A DNA stretch of 64,000 nucleotides from Ficedula albicollis (taxonomy: Eukaryota; Chordata; Aves; Passeriformes; Muscicapidae). The notes below the pieces were generated by a model that ran no database searches, was not told the DNA's origin, and worked only from the letters and a program-made list of their open reading frames with translations. A program made the position numbers and the translations under genes. Where the stretch lies: the NCBI RefSeq assembly GCF_000247815.1, contig NC_021674.1:13901562-13965561 (forward strand), written 5' to 3'. Shown here in pieces: positions 11,439 to 24,878 of this stretch; within the stretch, counting starts at the first letter, position 1, and every line of letters starts with the position of its first letter.

Positions 11439-14400
11439 AAACTAAAAATAAATTTTTCTCTGGGTTCCTTCCTCTTCCTCATCCATGTGCACACACTCCC
11501 CCAGATTCTAAAAATACCCTGAGGAGTTCACAGGGCGTAATTTTTAAACATAATTCAGGTTATCTATTACCCAGGAGGGTAACAAGAAGGCAGAGATGGA
11601 AAACAAGATGGCTCTGGATTCTGTGGATTGTCTTTTCTGAGCCATCCTACCATTCATGTGCCCCGAGTCTCTACTTGCTTGGACTGAGCTTGTTTGTGTC
11701 ATACTTGCATTTTAAGAAGTTTGCTGTTCATCAAGAGCAGGTATTTTCCACATTTGTGCAAAGACAAGATTCAGTTTTGGTTTCTGGTAGTGACTTAACA
11801 TGGGATCTGTTCCCTTGAGCACTTGCCTGCTGCAGACAGAAAGAGCATCGAGATGAAACTTTTCCATGTGGCTAGGTTGCAAGGCATATGAAAGATTTTT
11901 CTCATTTCTTTCTAAAAATGGATCTGTCAGTAGAGAATGATCGGTCTCGGTGGACATATGGGCAGTTAGAACTAGGAAAGCTGAATGTCACTACAGGATG
12001 GTAAAAATGAAATGTTTGACTGTAAATTATTTTTTTATGTCATATTTAGATTACAATATAAAAAATGCAAGTAGTCAATATGAGTTATGTAGCAGACATG
12101 AGAATGTGTCAAGAAATGCTCCATTTTTGATGAAAGTGAACTATAATGGAGACTTGCAGTGACTTTGCAGGAGACATAAGTTGATCTTTACTCCAAAAGT
12201 AATATGTGCAGCAAACACTTCTGAAATGGTGACTTTCAGAACTTTGTGGGCAATGTGATGTGTAAGAGTTATTAAGAGGTCATTTGAGATAACAATCATC
12301 AATTTGGCTTTGAAAAACCTCAGCAGTTGCTCAGAAGAGAGGCAGTAAAACAGACTGCTGTCCTGTATCGAATCATCTCCCTGTGAGGTCTGTACAAGCA
12401 GTTAAAGTTTGTAAAAGGAGGGATGCACAGAGGTTTTGTGGAAAAGGCAAGTATTTTCAAAGCTTCTATTAAATGCAAGAGATTTTCTGTGCTACCATGG
12501 GTGAGAGCTGCATTTTTTTCCTGTAATAGTGATTCATTTAGCTGATGATATCCCACCCTCCAAACTCTACCTATATCTCTATGTTCAACCTCATGGCCTT
12601 TTCCAGGAACTTCTTGACATTGGTGCCTTGCCGTGAAAAGCAGAGCCAGTGCCTTTAATCACTAGGCGTACTTTCATCTAGAAATTTGTGCTTTTGGGGC
12701 CTGTTTTGGCTGGTTCATACTTTCATACTTCATCTTGGTTTATCAGCTCAGCCTCAGAATAGTGAGAACAGGGCTGGGAGCATGGCCTGGAGACTGAGAT
12801 TCCTTCCCTTCTGTCAGAGGACCACTCGGGCATCATGGATGAGTCAGTGCTCCCTTTCTGTGTCACGATGCTGTCACTCCTGCTGTTGAAAGGAGAGGAA
12901 GGGAACAGCCTCCACAGACTCTCTCTTCTCTCTACTGAAGCTTAAACCAAAACCTGCAGGACAGCAGGCTCAGGTGTTCCCTCATCCCAGCTTTACCTGA
13001 AACAAGATGACAGTGGCTTCTGGCAAGGTAGTTCATATTCAAGTCAGGGTGAAATCAAATGACCCCACAAACATTGAGATGAGCACGGTGCTTTAGAGTC
13101 CTAACCAGAGACTGGCAGCACCAGTTTCCTCAGCTGGAGGAAAGCTAAGATGGAATGTCATTTTTACCTGGGTCAGCCTGGCCAGCTCTTTAAGTTTGAC
13201 TAGGCTAGGTGGCATTTCTGCTGGTGTAGACACAGGCTATTTATTGGACAGTCAGCCCATGGGAACAAGAGGATCTACTGAGCAATTTCCAGGACGTGCT
13301 GCTCCGACCTTATTAAAACCGCAAAGGACAACAAGAAAATGTGTGATGTGCAGGAGATGAACTTTGAAAATAACATTCAGCTGATGATTCTTTATAGGGT
13401 CCTAACTCTGTCTGAGGAGTTGTGTAATGTTTCTTTTAAAAGTGAAGTCATCATGTTTTGTACTGTCTATATCTAAATTATGATATTCTTGTACAATGGT
13501 TACTGTACCTTTGGAAAACATTCAGCACAGTGTTCTGGCTCTGTATGAGAACATATACCCCAAAGTGCTGTTTCAATGAGGCAAAGAGACAAGTTGTTAT
13601 GAAATTTGCTTTCCTACATCCATTTTAAACTTTTGAGAGATCACACTTCAATATTCCTTTTATCACCACCTTGAGTTTAACTAGACTATAACAAAAAATA
13701 TTGATTTAAAATATGTATTTTTACTTAGGTATTAACATTTGATATAGTTTTAAAGTTTTCTATAAAACTACTTTTATTCAGTATATATATGATGACAGCC
13801 TATTATATGATAGTCTGTGGTCCCCCTTAGCTCAAAATAAGATGAATGCATTAACCTTTTTCAAATGTCACCTATAAAATCCATGCAATGAAATAGTTAA
13901 GCACATAAGCCCCAACACAATCAATATTTCTTGGTGAAACTGGCTCTGCAGCATATCTTTGCCATCTCTAAACATTTGTATAGCAACTTTAACATTTTTA
14001 TCTGTTTCCTTTCAAAGCTGATGTAGAATTTCTGAAGGTGTCCTAGCTTGTTAATAGCATCAAATATTGAAAGCTGACCCTGAAGTTTCCTTCCCAAAGT
14101 CCTTCAGGTCTTGCTCATGGCTGCAAGAAATGAAAAATTAAACACTGAGAACACACAGATCCTGTTACTCAGCTTGAAAGCCCAAATAAACCCTGGTTAC
14201 CCCTGCAGTGCATCATTCAGTATTGCTGCATGTGGCGCAGAAGGGACTGGGCAGATTTGGCTCATTATGGCAAGTACAATTTAAAAGCTTGTCCTAAAAT
14301 GGGGGGATAAAGGTAAATAATGCAACCACCATCAGCAGATGGACAGGGGATTAAAAAAAAAGGCAGTGAACAGCATCTGAAATGTAGCTGATATTAGCTT

Positions 14401-17400
14401 TTTGGTCACATTTTATCTCTCCCATGCCACTGCCACCATCAGAGCAGCAGTGTGTGGAGTGACTTGTGGCACAGCTGGAACCTGCAGTGCCTTGGGGCTC
14501 GGGCCAGCAGGGACCCTGGCCACTGATGCATCCTCAGAGAATGAGCATCTCCACGGACTGGGACAAACACCAGGATAAGGGCGGAGAGGGGAGAGGAGGA
14601 GAGCAAGTTCATCCAATTTTCACAACTCTCCCAATGCTTTTCCTTTGTCTTTGACACCTACCCTGGACTGCACACAACACACTGCTGATTCACATCTTGT
14701 CATAAGACCAAAGTAACAATTACATTCTGATAATAACACAATTTTATTTCACTCTTGTCTAATAACTTTCAGCAAGTAACTACATGGTAAAGATCATTTT
14801 CTGGAGAGAGAATGAGAGGTTCTTTAAATTGTCCAGGTTTTTTTAATACCTTTCCATTGAAGCCTCCAGAGTGCCTTACTATAGTCCTATAATTTTTGTA
14901 TTTTTTATATTTTAAGAAAACAACAAAAGAAACCCAAAACAAAAAAACAAAACAGAAAAGCCCCCACCTTTCTCTTTTCTACTTTGTCAGGTCAGCATAG
15001 GATGTTCAAAACCTGATTTTTTTGTTTGTTAATTCTGTAGGGGCTGGGGTAGAAGGATGTAAACAACTTCTAAAGGCATTCTTCCCATGACTTCCTGGGA
15101 AAAAGAAGTGACATATCTCATCATTAAGTTTGCTGTTTTGACTAAAATGTAAAAGTTGTTCATTTTATTACCTTTTAAGGCTCCCCCATTTGCCAATAAT
15201 GTCAATTTATTTATTTTTCCCATAAGAAGAATGTATTCAGGACTGGAAATCTGGTATACAATAAGGCTACATTTGTATTTGAATTCTCAATTGGTAAATT
15301 GCAAATATTTCTCAAAATATTGGCAAGATTCAGAGCAATTTAATGATCGGTTGGAAATACGGGGCTAAGCAAATATCTGTTTATATACAACCTACCTTGC
15401 AGAATGTCTTGCAGAGTAGCTTTTCTATTAGATCTGTATTGGAATATCTCTGGTAATGGAGTTTAAGAGCACATTTACCTTTCCTCACAGCTGCAGCCAA
15501 TTGGTGACCCATAGTCCCCGTGAAGTAAATTATGTTCTCGTTATTTGCGCTGCTCCTGGCAGTGAGACATCATTTACTTTAAAGGCAGGAGGGGGAAGGA
15601 GGAGATTTCAGAGGAAATGGTGAGTGAGCTCTCTGAAAAACATCCTCTAGCAGATCCAGCTGTTCCTGGGTAAGATGCTCCTGCCTGATTCTGGGTACAC
15701 AGAGTGCTTGGGCAACGTGACTTGGAAATCTCACTTTCATTTCTTGAGCCTCTTGACTTTCATTAATGCTGGGACTTTAAAGTCATCAGTAAGTTAGTGT
15801 TGCTGTGGCACTGACACGTGTCCCACTGAGCCGTCCTTGGTTCTGGCTGGTCATTTTGGTAGGAGGGGCACTTGTGTGACATCTTTTTAGCAGAGTCTGG
15901 AGCTTGCCTTTGTTCTGGCTCAATCCTTAGGAATGTGGTATCTGTGAACAGCTGTTACCAGTGTGGCTGCACCAGGAGGCTCCCCTTACAACCTGTGGGT
16001 ACAGAAAACTTTTTGTTGGCATTAAACAAATTGATGAAATGAACAGACTGACAACTATTTTGCTGGCTCCAGAAAAGGATCTGGCTGCCCTGAAAAAGGT
16101 GGTGATTGGTAGAAGGTTTTATCAATATAAAGAAGTCCATCAGTAAATTCTCTATTTTTACATTATCCAGAAAACAAAAATATTTTTATATTTTTTAGGA
16201 TTTTTTCCTGCTGTCTGATTTTCCAGTGGTGCCTAAATAATCAGCACAAGTCACAGTATTTGTGTCATTACATCGTTCCCTGCACAGCCTTGTCCAGTAG
16301 AAAGATTTGCAAATGATATAAAACACAGGGGCTCTCAAGCCAGATGTTTATTTATACAGGGAGCCACATTATCTGTCTCAATTCACAAAGGTTATGTTTT
16401 CCTTTTCCTGGTGGCCATTCTGTCACGCCACTCCTACAGCAAGGAGCAGCCAACAGTCAAAGCAAACAGCTCACAGATAAAGCATGGGTCCTTTAATAAT
16501 ATATTTTCTTCCAAGCTACCTGAAAAATATTTGAAAACATACTCAAGGACAGTCAGGCTTGATTAGGAAAACTATTTGTGTCCATACTTTGACATGCCTT
16601 GAATGAGGGTTGGCAAATGCAATACAGATGTGTCCCAGGTATCCAGCAGGTGTGTTTGAGGATAAAACATTTAGGTTTTTGTTTCTTTCCTTGTTTTTCT
16701 TTAATGATTATTATTAACTGCATTAGCACAAAGAGAAGTTAATTGTAATCCCTTCACTCCACCTGACCTGTTTTTGTAATAATTGAAATTTCAGATAAGC
16801 AATTAATTTGTTTGTGGCACAAAAGAAGCACAGTGGTTGAGGAAAGTCAAGGAGTTTGATTTTCTTTGTTTGTTTTTTTTTAATGGATAATGTGGATTAT
16901 TCATTACATCCTTTACTTTGATGGTTAACAAGATACATTGAGCTTCAAGGAACAGCATGGGATTAAAAGGCTTTGTCAGAGGCATCCTTAGTTCTCATGA
17001 ACCGGAAGTCCATAGGTCTCCATTCAGAACACCTGCACAGGCACTAGAATTTAATTATTTTTCAAAAGCATTTGTTGCATTTTGTTGTGGCATAGCTATT
17101 TGAATTCCTCATTGTCCTAAAGCTCAGTTACTGAGGGTTGCTGTGTTGAGCAAGGGTGGAGGGCTCTTGGGAATTGAATTTTAGAGGTGTTTGTGCTGCA
17201 ACTACCAGGAACTGCGCGGTAATGAGAATGGCAGGTCACACCGTGAGGAGGAGTTCAAAGTCAGTACAGACTGAAGCAGATTTCTGCAAGCCTGCTGGCT
17301 TCACATTGTCCTCTGGTGTCCCTCCTGCCACACAAAAGGAAGGCAGCACTGCTTCATTGTGCTGATGTTGTGGTTTAAAACAGGAGTCTGAAATTTGGTA

Positions 17401-20400
17401 AGCTGGTTAAAACCAATCTGCAGCATGCAAACATAAAATGTGATGGAAAGCCAAAGTAAAATGGTTTTTAAATCAAACACATACCCTCAAAGCAAGCTCA
17501 TGAATATTCATGGAAGGTGCTTATCCAGCTGTCTTGAAAGACACCTGAGAGTTTATGAACTGTTCCAACAGTGAGACCAGAATGGGCTGAATTCTACAAA
17601 TCCTATTTTAGAAATTTCAAAAATGCTGTATCAAACTGGAAGCATTATTTATGCTGGGTCTTATGAGATCGTGGTTACACATCCTGTCTTCATCAATGCT
17701 TTTCACTTTTGTAGTCTCTTTAACCTATCACTGAAATACTTTCACCACCCTCCTTCTATGCCTCCATACTAGGTCTCACATGCATTTGAAATTCGATGAA
17801 TGGTGCCCTTAGTTAATCATTCTGTGAAAGTCTTCTGCTTTGTTTGTTTCTTAAGTATGCAGTTCCTGTGGTTCTTAATCAACAAAAATATAAATCTGAA
17901 AAAGAAAAAAAAAGTTAAAAATAGAAAAAAAATCCTGTTATTATAAGGGAGGCAGTCAAAAAGCCAATGAATGCTGGAAGAAATTTTATTATTTATTGTC
18001 AATAAATATAACAATAAAACTTCTTAAATTTCTGGAATCCTACTGAGATTACACCTTCTTCCATCATAGAAGGAGTAAGATAGAGTGCAAAATGATGCTG
18101 CCTTCATGCAAGATGGATAGGCAGTGTCAGCAGTAAGCACTCCTGCACTGTTTAGGTGTCACATGGTCCCTAGGCATGTAAAACTAAACGGGCTGTTTGG
18201 GAAGAAATCTGTTTGTAAAGGTGCCACAACTGTAGTAAGTCTGGGAACGGCTCTGATGCCTCTCCTGGCACCTCCAGGAAGCTTCTGAGCAGCTGCATCA
18301 CCCTCCCAACTGTGCTACATCTTCTTTTCACCATGATAATCTCTGTAAATTTGGGACCAGTTTTAGCCTGCCTTTTCTTAATTGCTGATGTGAAGATTAC
18401 TAGTTCCTGCACTGTGGGCACAGCATATTCTGGCACACCTTCACATCCCAGTGTGTCTTAATCCTGTGATGGCAGCAGTACTTCTGCACAGCACTGGGGT
18501 AGGAGCACTGCCTTGCCCTCTGGCAGTCTTTTTGGTCCTCTGCATCATTCACATTGTTTCATACTAGTTCCTCTATCCAAGCTTAAGCTCTTCCATGTTT
18601 TCTTGCCACTGGTGAATTCACTCAAACTCTTAGCTAAGGAGCACTAGGTTTCTAAAGCCTCCACTGCTGCCCAAAGTCCCCACCTGCTTCACATGGACCA
18701 GTCCCTTTGTAGTTTTCCTTTTGCCTTTGTTTTGAGCAGCTATTTGGACCAGATCCAAGCTCTGCCCAGTGTGCTCAGCCATTGACACCTCTGCAGAAAG
18801 CTGCTTGCTTTATACAATAGTTCTATAGACAAGTGTAAACCCTAAACAAGATCAGATTTCATTTTGTGCAGCTTTTAACCACAGACTGCTGCTGCCAGCT
18901 GGCCTCAGAAGATTTATTTTCCATCACCTGCAGTCGGTCATACTTGCCCAGCCTAAGATTGCTGCTTATCACTGTTGTTTTAACAATATTGCATCTGGCA
19001 CCACAGCCCAGCTGGAATCAAAACATCCATTTAGTAGTACAGCTGCAAATATGGCAGCTGAGTGACAGGTGCCTGGCTTTGGCTGTGCACACACTCCTTG
19101 CTTTTCCTGGAATTGCACTGCAGTCACCACCCTCTGAGCTAAAGCCCTCTGCATCCTTGGGCTGTGCACGCACTGCTCACTCTTTTCTTCCTGGAATAGC
19201 TGCAGCACTGGGGATTACAGATGGCTCTATTTCACATTCTCCTTGCACCTCTCCCCTTCTCACGCCTCACGGCTTTCTTTAACTTAAATCTCTTTCTTTG
19301 TGTGTGTGAAGGTTTTTGGTGGGTGTTTTTTTCAGCGTGTGTTTTTGGGATCTTTTTTCACCCCCAAACAGCCATTTTGCTGGTTTTTTCTAATCACTTG
19401 AGTGGTCCAAGTGGGGTAGTAATGTATGGAGGTGCCTCTCTGGAGAGAAGGAATTGCTCTCTCAGGAAACTCTCCTGTGACTGGGATCCTAGGTTGGTAG
19501 GGAGTCACCTTGAAAATAAGAAACTAAGTCACAGGTAAATAAGAAAGTTTAAATTTTTTGCTATATATTTTTGTGTAAGTACATGGTAGGTCTCTCCTGG
19601 CTTATTTTTCGGGGGGATTGTAATGCTTATGCAGCATTTCTGTCAGATGTCGGGTGTTTCTGTTATTGTTCTTAGCAATGTTTTTTATCTTACTTTTCTT
19701 TTTTCTTCCCGATGTGATGGCAAATACACATCTCCCTTCTGGCTTTCAGCTCTTTATCTTTTAGCATCTATCACTAGATCTGTATACAGACTTTGCTTTC
19801 CCTGCATTTCTGTTTGTGCCAGATTCTCTTTGTTAGAAACTCAGCATGGCCAATGATCTGAGTCACTCTATGATAATCACCTTCCCTGCCTTCCTGTGCA
19901 TCTCCCTTGCCTGCCTTCACCACATTTCACATGCCACAAGTTGGCTCATAAAACAAGAGGGCTTCCTGCTCACAAATCTAAGTGGCTCTTTATTTAGCAG
20001 CTTACTTCAGAGCTGCTGCATATGCAGCACACGAGAAATAGGTGGATGACATGGTTCTTCCCACAGTCTTTCTCCTTTTTTGCACTTCAGGTCTGAATGG
20101 GGAGGATATCTGTAGGGCACAGACAGTCATTTCAGCTCAGATTTCCATTAGTGTTCAGTACTTTTGCAAGCAGCATGCTTACTTTTTGTAGAAAAGGCAG
20201 CTCGCTGTCCATCCAGACAACAGTCTATGCCAGACAGGCAGTCTGGAGTGGTGTGTGTATCATTTTCCTGTTCTGGGAAAAAATTCCCCCCTTTTTTCTA
20301 CTCACTAGAAAAGCTCCACCTTTTTAACAGGGAAAAGTTTAAAATCTGCTTGTTTTTTTGGGTTTCTTTAAGTAATGGTGAATTTAATTACATTGCATGT

Positions 20401-22956
20401 ACATTTGTTTAATTGTAGTTGTAGAGTTTATGTATATCTGAAAATGAGAAGTTTAAAAGAGGACCAAGAAAAATGGAAGAGTTGTTGACCTTCTAACTAT
20501 TCTTATGTATATTTTTGTTCAGTCAAGTTGTTTGTGTTTAGTTATTAGCATCTTTTCTTTGATTTCCTGGAGAAATCAACCGTTTATTCTACCTTTTATA
20601 CTAGGTTGTTATTCTGTTTTGCTTTTACTATTAAAAAACTTTTGATACTGCTATCACAGAAATGGGTGTAATATAGCAATCGATAAAATTATAAATTTTT
20701 GTGTCAAAGTAGCACAAACTGTCAGACCTGTGAACAGGGGGATGGATGGAGCCAGAGAGCTGCCTGGGATTCATCATCTTCAACAATTCAAATCATTATT
20801 CCTCACTGTGGATAATCAAGGGTGGGGGGAATTAAGTATGCAGTTTTATTTAACAGAAATGTTTTGAAGATGTATGTAATTCTTTGTGAATAATTCATGT
20901 GCTTTAAGATCAGAAGCACTGAAACAAAAGAAAGGTGGGCAATTCTTCTGGGATGTGCCAGTTTAGAAACAAAGCAGCACTCCTGCCACATGTAAATGCC
21001 GCTGAAACAGGATGGCTGTAACATCAGGGAAAAAGTTCTTTCCTAAAAAGTCTGTAGCAATATAGATGATCTCTTCTTCAGAAAGTAAATTATTCACTTT
21101 GTCCTTGATCAATTGCAGTTAACATGTATTTGTGGCTCACAACTCTTTCTCCACAACATAGAAGTGGCTCACAGGGGAAAAGTCATGCCTGGGGAAAAGA
21201 GCATCAAGAAAACCCAGCCACAATGAAGCCTTCTCCATCTTATGCCCCTACCAGGCATCTCTGATTAATCAACCCTTTCAATGACTTTGACACTAGCAAG
21301 TTATTTAAATTTTCCTTGCCTCTCCCAGTACATTGCTCTACTTATTTTTCTACAAGATTAGATACAGAACAAAAATTGAAAAGAAATACTGGAATGTGCC
21401 TTTGATTTGGGACAGGTGGAGAGCAGCTGGTGTAGTGTGGGCTGTTAGGGACAGGTGACAGCTCTGCCACTTTGTGTGAACTTTCATATGCTCCCTTCTG
21501 TGAGCCTGCACCAGAAGGGTAATGTAGGTATTAATTTTTTAAAATATATATTTTTTAATATCTCTACATCAAGTCCCTGGCTTTGCAGTCTAAACTGAAG
21601 TAAATGGGTATTTGCTGATGCCTAAAAATCACTGCTTCTTATTTGAAGAACTGGGACTTTGTGGCACAAGGAAATTATCTCCTAGTTGGTCACTGCAGGG
21701 CAGGTGGGCACTGCAGGGGAGCCCCTGTCAGAGGACAGCCTTGGAGCTGATATTTCCATCTGGTTTTCCCAGTACTTTGAGGACTTCTGCAGATCTATTT
21801 TATCTAGCATTTAAACCTCTTGGGAAACTGGATGCAAACTGCTTGTGTTCAGCATTCAAATGTGGAAATACTTCCGTAAATGTTCCTATATAGAAGCAGA
21901 ATCCTTACCATGTATATGCTGGCTATTAGCATATCCCCTCTTCTTCTCAGGGATGAACACCTTTGAGCACTCAGGAGAGGACACCTTTGGCTACACGGAC
22001 ATGGGGTTAGGTAGAAGCACAATGTGTTCAGTTACACCCTAATGTCCGGACATTTTCACCATTGGGTACAAAATGATACTTGTCTGGAGAAGCCAGACAG
22101 AACAGAATGCACCAATCTTTTAAAATACTCCTTTTCCACCTCTTTGCTACTTTTTCCAAGCATAGACAAATAAAACTGTAGTTCGAGGGTAAGGTTCAGC
22201 CAAATCAAACTGTCTGAACACCGAGCTGTTTTTGGAACTGCCACAGTGTGCCCTGCACCACTTCTTTTCCATTTTACATGCATGCAGAGAAGGTCAAGCA
22301 GTGAATTAGCAGACACCTTTGATGGTGCCAAAGACAGCAACCTGCTTCAATACATTATCAAATAATAGACTATAAATTATGTAAGCACTGAAATGCCAAG
22401 CAGCAAACAGCATTTTCAGTGCTAAATAGAATCACCAAAATCACTAGAAACTGCTAACCCCAATGACGGAATTTTTTTGAGGAGTCTAAGCATTAACTCT
22501 TTGTCATCATCCTTCCTTTTATTTCTGTCTTTCTGTCAAATGTGATCTTTTTTTGATCACATTCCCTTGTTATGCCGTTCTGTGACACTGTGTTTCAATT
22601 CATATTTGGACCAACTGCATAAGGTGACAGAATTCTAAGACAGTTTGGGAGGGGCACCACGTAAGGATAAAGATGTTGAGTATGCAAAGCTGGGGAGAAA
22701 AGTGCCTGAAAATGGAGCTGACATCATGGAGCTCTGATCCTTTGTGTGCTGCTTAGCTCCTCATTTCCCATAAGCACAAGATGGAGAGGTGAAAAATCCA
22801 GGGGCTGTGCATGCATCAGTGTGGTACCTCCTGAGACAGATCCTGCAGCCTCTGGGAGATGAGAATTGCAGCTGGTCAGGGCGTCAGCATCCATGACAGT
22901 GAGAAATCAGAAAGAAGAAAAAAAAATGTAAAATAACAGATTTTATTAGAGATTCA
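11439..22956. other. Long unique non-coding interval
   Basis: About 11.5 kb without a supported gene or clear mobile element. A short protein-like frame at 15985-16143 is discussed as a finding. A-rich patches occur near 14920-14960 and 17895-17930. Confidence 0.55.
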
Positions 22957-23048
22957 GTTATGGTTTGGGGTTTGATGGGTTTTTGGTGTTTGGTTTGGTG
23001 TTTGGTTTTTTGGGTTTTTTGTTTTGTTTTGGTTTGGTTTTGGGTTGG
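22957..23048 (+). repeat. T/G-rich low-complexity stretch leading into the poly-G tract
   Basis: Irregular GGTTT, GGGTTTT and TGTTTGG units almost free of A and C. It grades directly into a run of 20 T and the giant G run, so the whole block is a strand-asymmetric G/T domain. Confidence 0.85.
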
Positions 23049-23788
<740 letters not shown>

Positions 23789-24177
23789 AGAAACATCAAA
23801 ATAAATAGAATAGACAGAAAAGTATTGAGTACCTTGGTTTCCGGGAACACATCAACCTTGTTCCTAAGAGCTTGATGTTTCAAGCTCAAGGGAGTCTTCT
23901 GGATGTTGAAGCATCCTTGGGAAGGGAAGTATTTTATCTTCAAACTTGTTTTCACAGTTTCCCAGAAGCTGTGGACAGATAATGTTCTGTTAATGCAGTT
24001 TGTTAGACAGACAAGGGCAAGGAATACCACGTGCAAAATGCCATCATCCTTTATTGACAAAATGTCTCATAGACTCAAAGGATTAAGTAAAAATTAGGCT
24101 AAACCAAACAAAATCCAAAACCCAAGGTAAGTATGAACAAGTATGTTCAACAACAAAGTATGAACAAAAAGTTCATA
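23789..24177. other. Spacer between the poly-G tract and the solo LTR
   Basis: Unique sequence with local echoes of GTATGAACAA around 24129-24175. No gene is seen. Confidence 0.55.
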
Positions 24178-24183
24178 GTTTAG
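24178..24183. repeat. Left target-site duplication of the solo LTR (GTTTAG)
   Basis: GTTTAG directly precedes the LTR's first TG and is repeated exactly after its final CA at 24873-24878. Confidence 0.85.
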
Positions 24184-24269
24184 TGTGGGTACACGCGGAG
24201 TCTTTGTATCAAATAGACGAGTAGGGACAAAACTCATTAAACCTGTATTAGGTAAAAGTTACTGTAGCA

Positions 24270-24275
24270 TTTATT
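24270..24275 (-). terminator. Polyadenylation signal of the solo LTR
   Basis: AATAAA on the minus strand, about 90 bp before the LTR 3' end, where the end of the R region is expected. Confidence 0.55.
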
Positions 24276-24360
24276 GTAAGGGTAGGAGACAGAGGGTTTC
24301 ACAAAGGGTTGCTCTTTGGCAGCCCAGAGTAAAACAACACGTGAGTTAGAGCAATGGGGT

Positions 24361-24479
24361 AAGAGAGAAGGGGGGAGGGGAAGAAGGCAAAAATGGATCG
24401 AGACAGAGAGAAAAGAGCGGGACGAGAGGGGAGAAGAGAGAGAGAGAGCGAGAGAGAGAAGGAGAGAAGGAGAGAGAGC
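24361..24479 (+). repeat. GA-rich purine tract within the LTR
   Basis: A nearly pure purine stretch of GAGA and GGAGA units on the plus strand, pyrimidine-rich on the LTR's sense strand. It falls between the LTR TATA-like box and its AATAAA, so it would be transcribed as a CU-rich leader. Confidence 0.9.
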
Positions 24480-24570
24480 AATTTCCCGATTACAATACTT
24501 TAAACCTTTTTCTATCATGAATATTCTAATTCCCGTTAAGCAATGTAATACAAAATACAAATTCTACAGC

Positions 24571-24582
24571 ATTTGCATATAG
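24571..24582 (-). promoter_or_regulatory. TATA-like box of the solo LTR
   Basis: The minus strand reads CTATATGCAAAT about 300 bp before the LTR AATAAA. It could start transcription towards lower coordinates, away from FSHR. Activity is unknown. Confidence 0.5.
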
Positions 24583-24872
24583 CCTATAGGAACCATGATA
24601 TTAGCACAGTGTGTTACATTTCAAACTCTAAAGACTACTCTTTGTACCCTGGGGGGGATGAGCCAGACCCTCGTGCCCACCCTGAGGCAGGATGCATTGT
24701 TTAATCACCGGGGGATTAGCCCGAGCCGGCTATCCCATTGTCTTGTGGTTATTTAGTAAGTTGGCTTGGTATCTCGAAAGTGGCTTTCATTTCCAACATA
24801 TTTATGGTTTCCATGTTCTCAGAATCTGAACATTCATATTTGTGGGGTTCGCCCCCAGTGTGTTGTCCAACA

Positions 24873-24878
24873 GTTTAG
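24873..24878. repeat. Right target-site duplication of the solo LTR (GTTTAG)
   Basis: Exact copy of the 6 bp at 24178-24183, starting at the base after the LTR's terminal CA. Confidence 0.85.

Larger units (their letters stand above)
24184..24872 (-). mobile_element. Solo LTR of an ERVK-type endogenous retrovirus
   Basis: The 689-bp element starts TGTGGGTACACGCGG and ends GTTGTCCAACA on the plus strand, the TG...CA ends of a retroviral LTR. The 6-bp sequence GTTTAG flanks it directly on both sides (24178-24183 and 24873-24878), the target-site duplication length usual for betaretrovirus-like ERVK elements. Read on the minus strand, a TATA-like CTATATGCAAAT lies at 24571-24582 and an AATAAA polyadenylation signal at 24270-24275. 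No gag, pol or env sequence is present, so it is a recombined solo LTR. It lies about 16 kb upstream of FSHR in the opposite orientation. Family name and host group are inferred. Confidence 0.85.
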
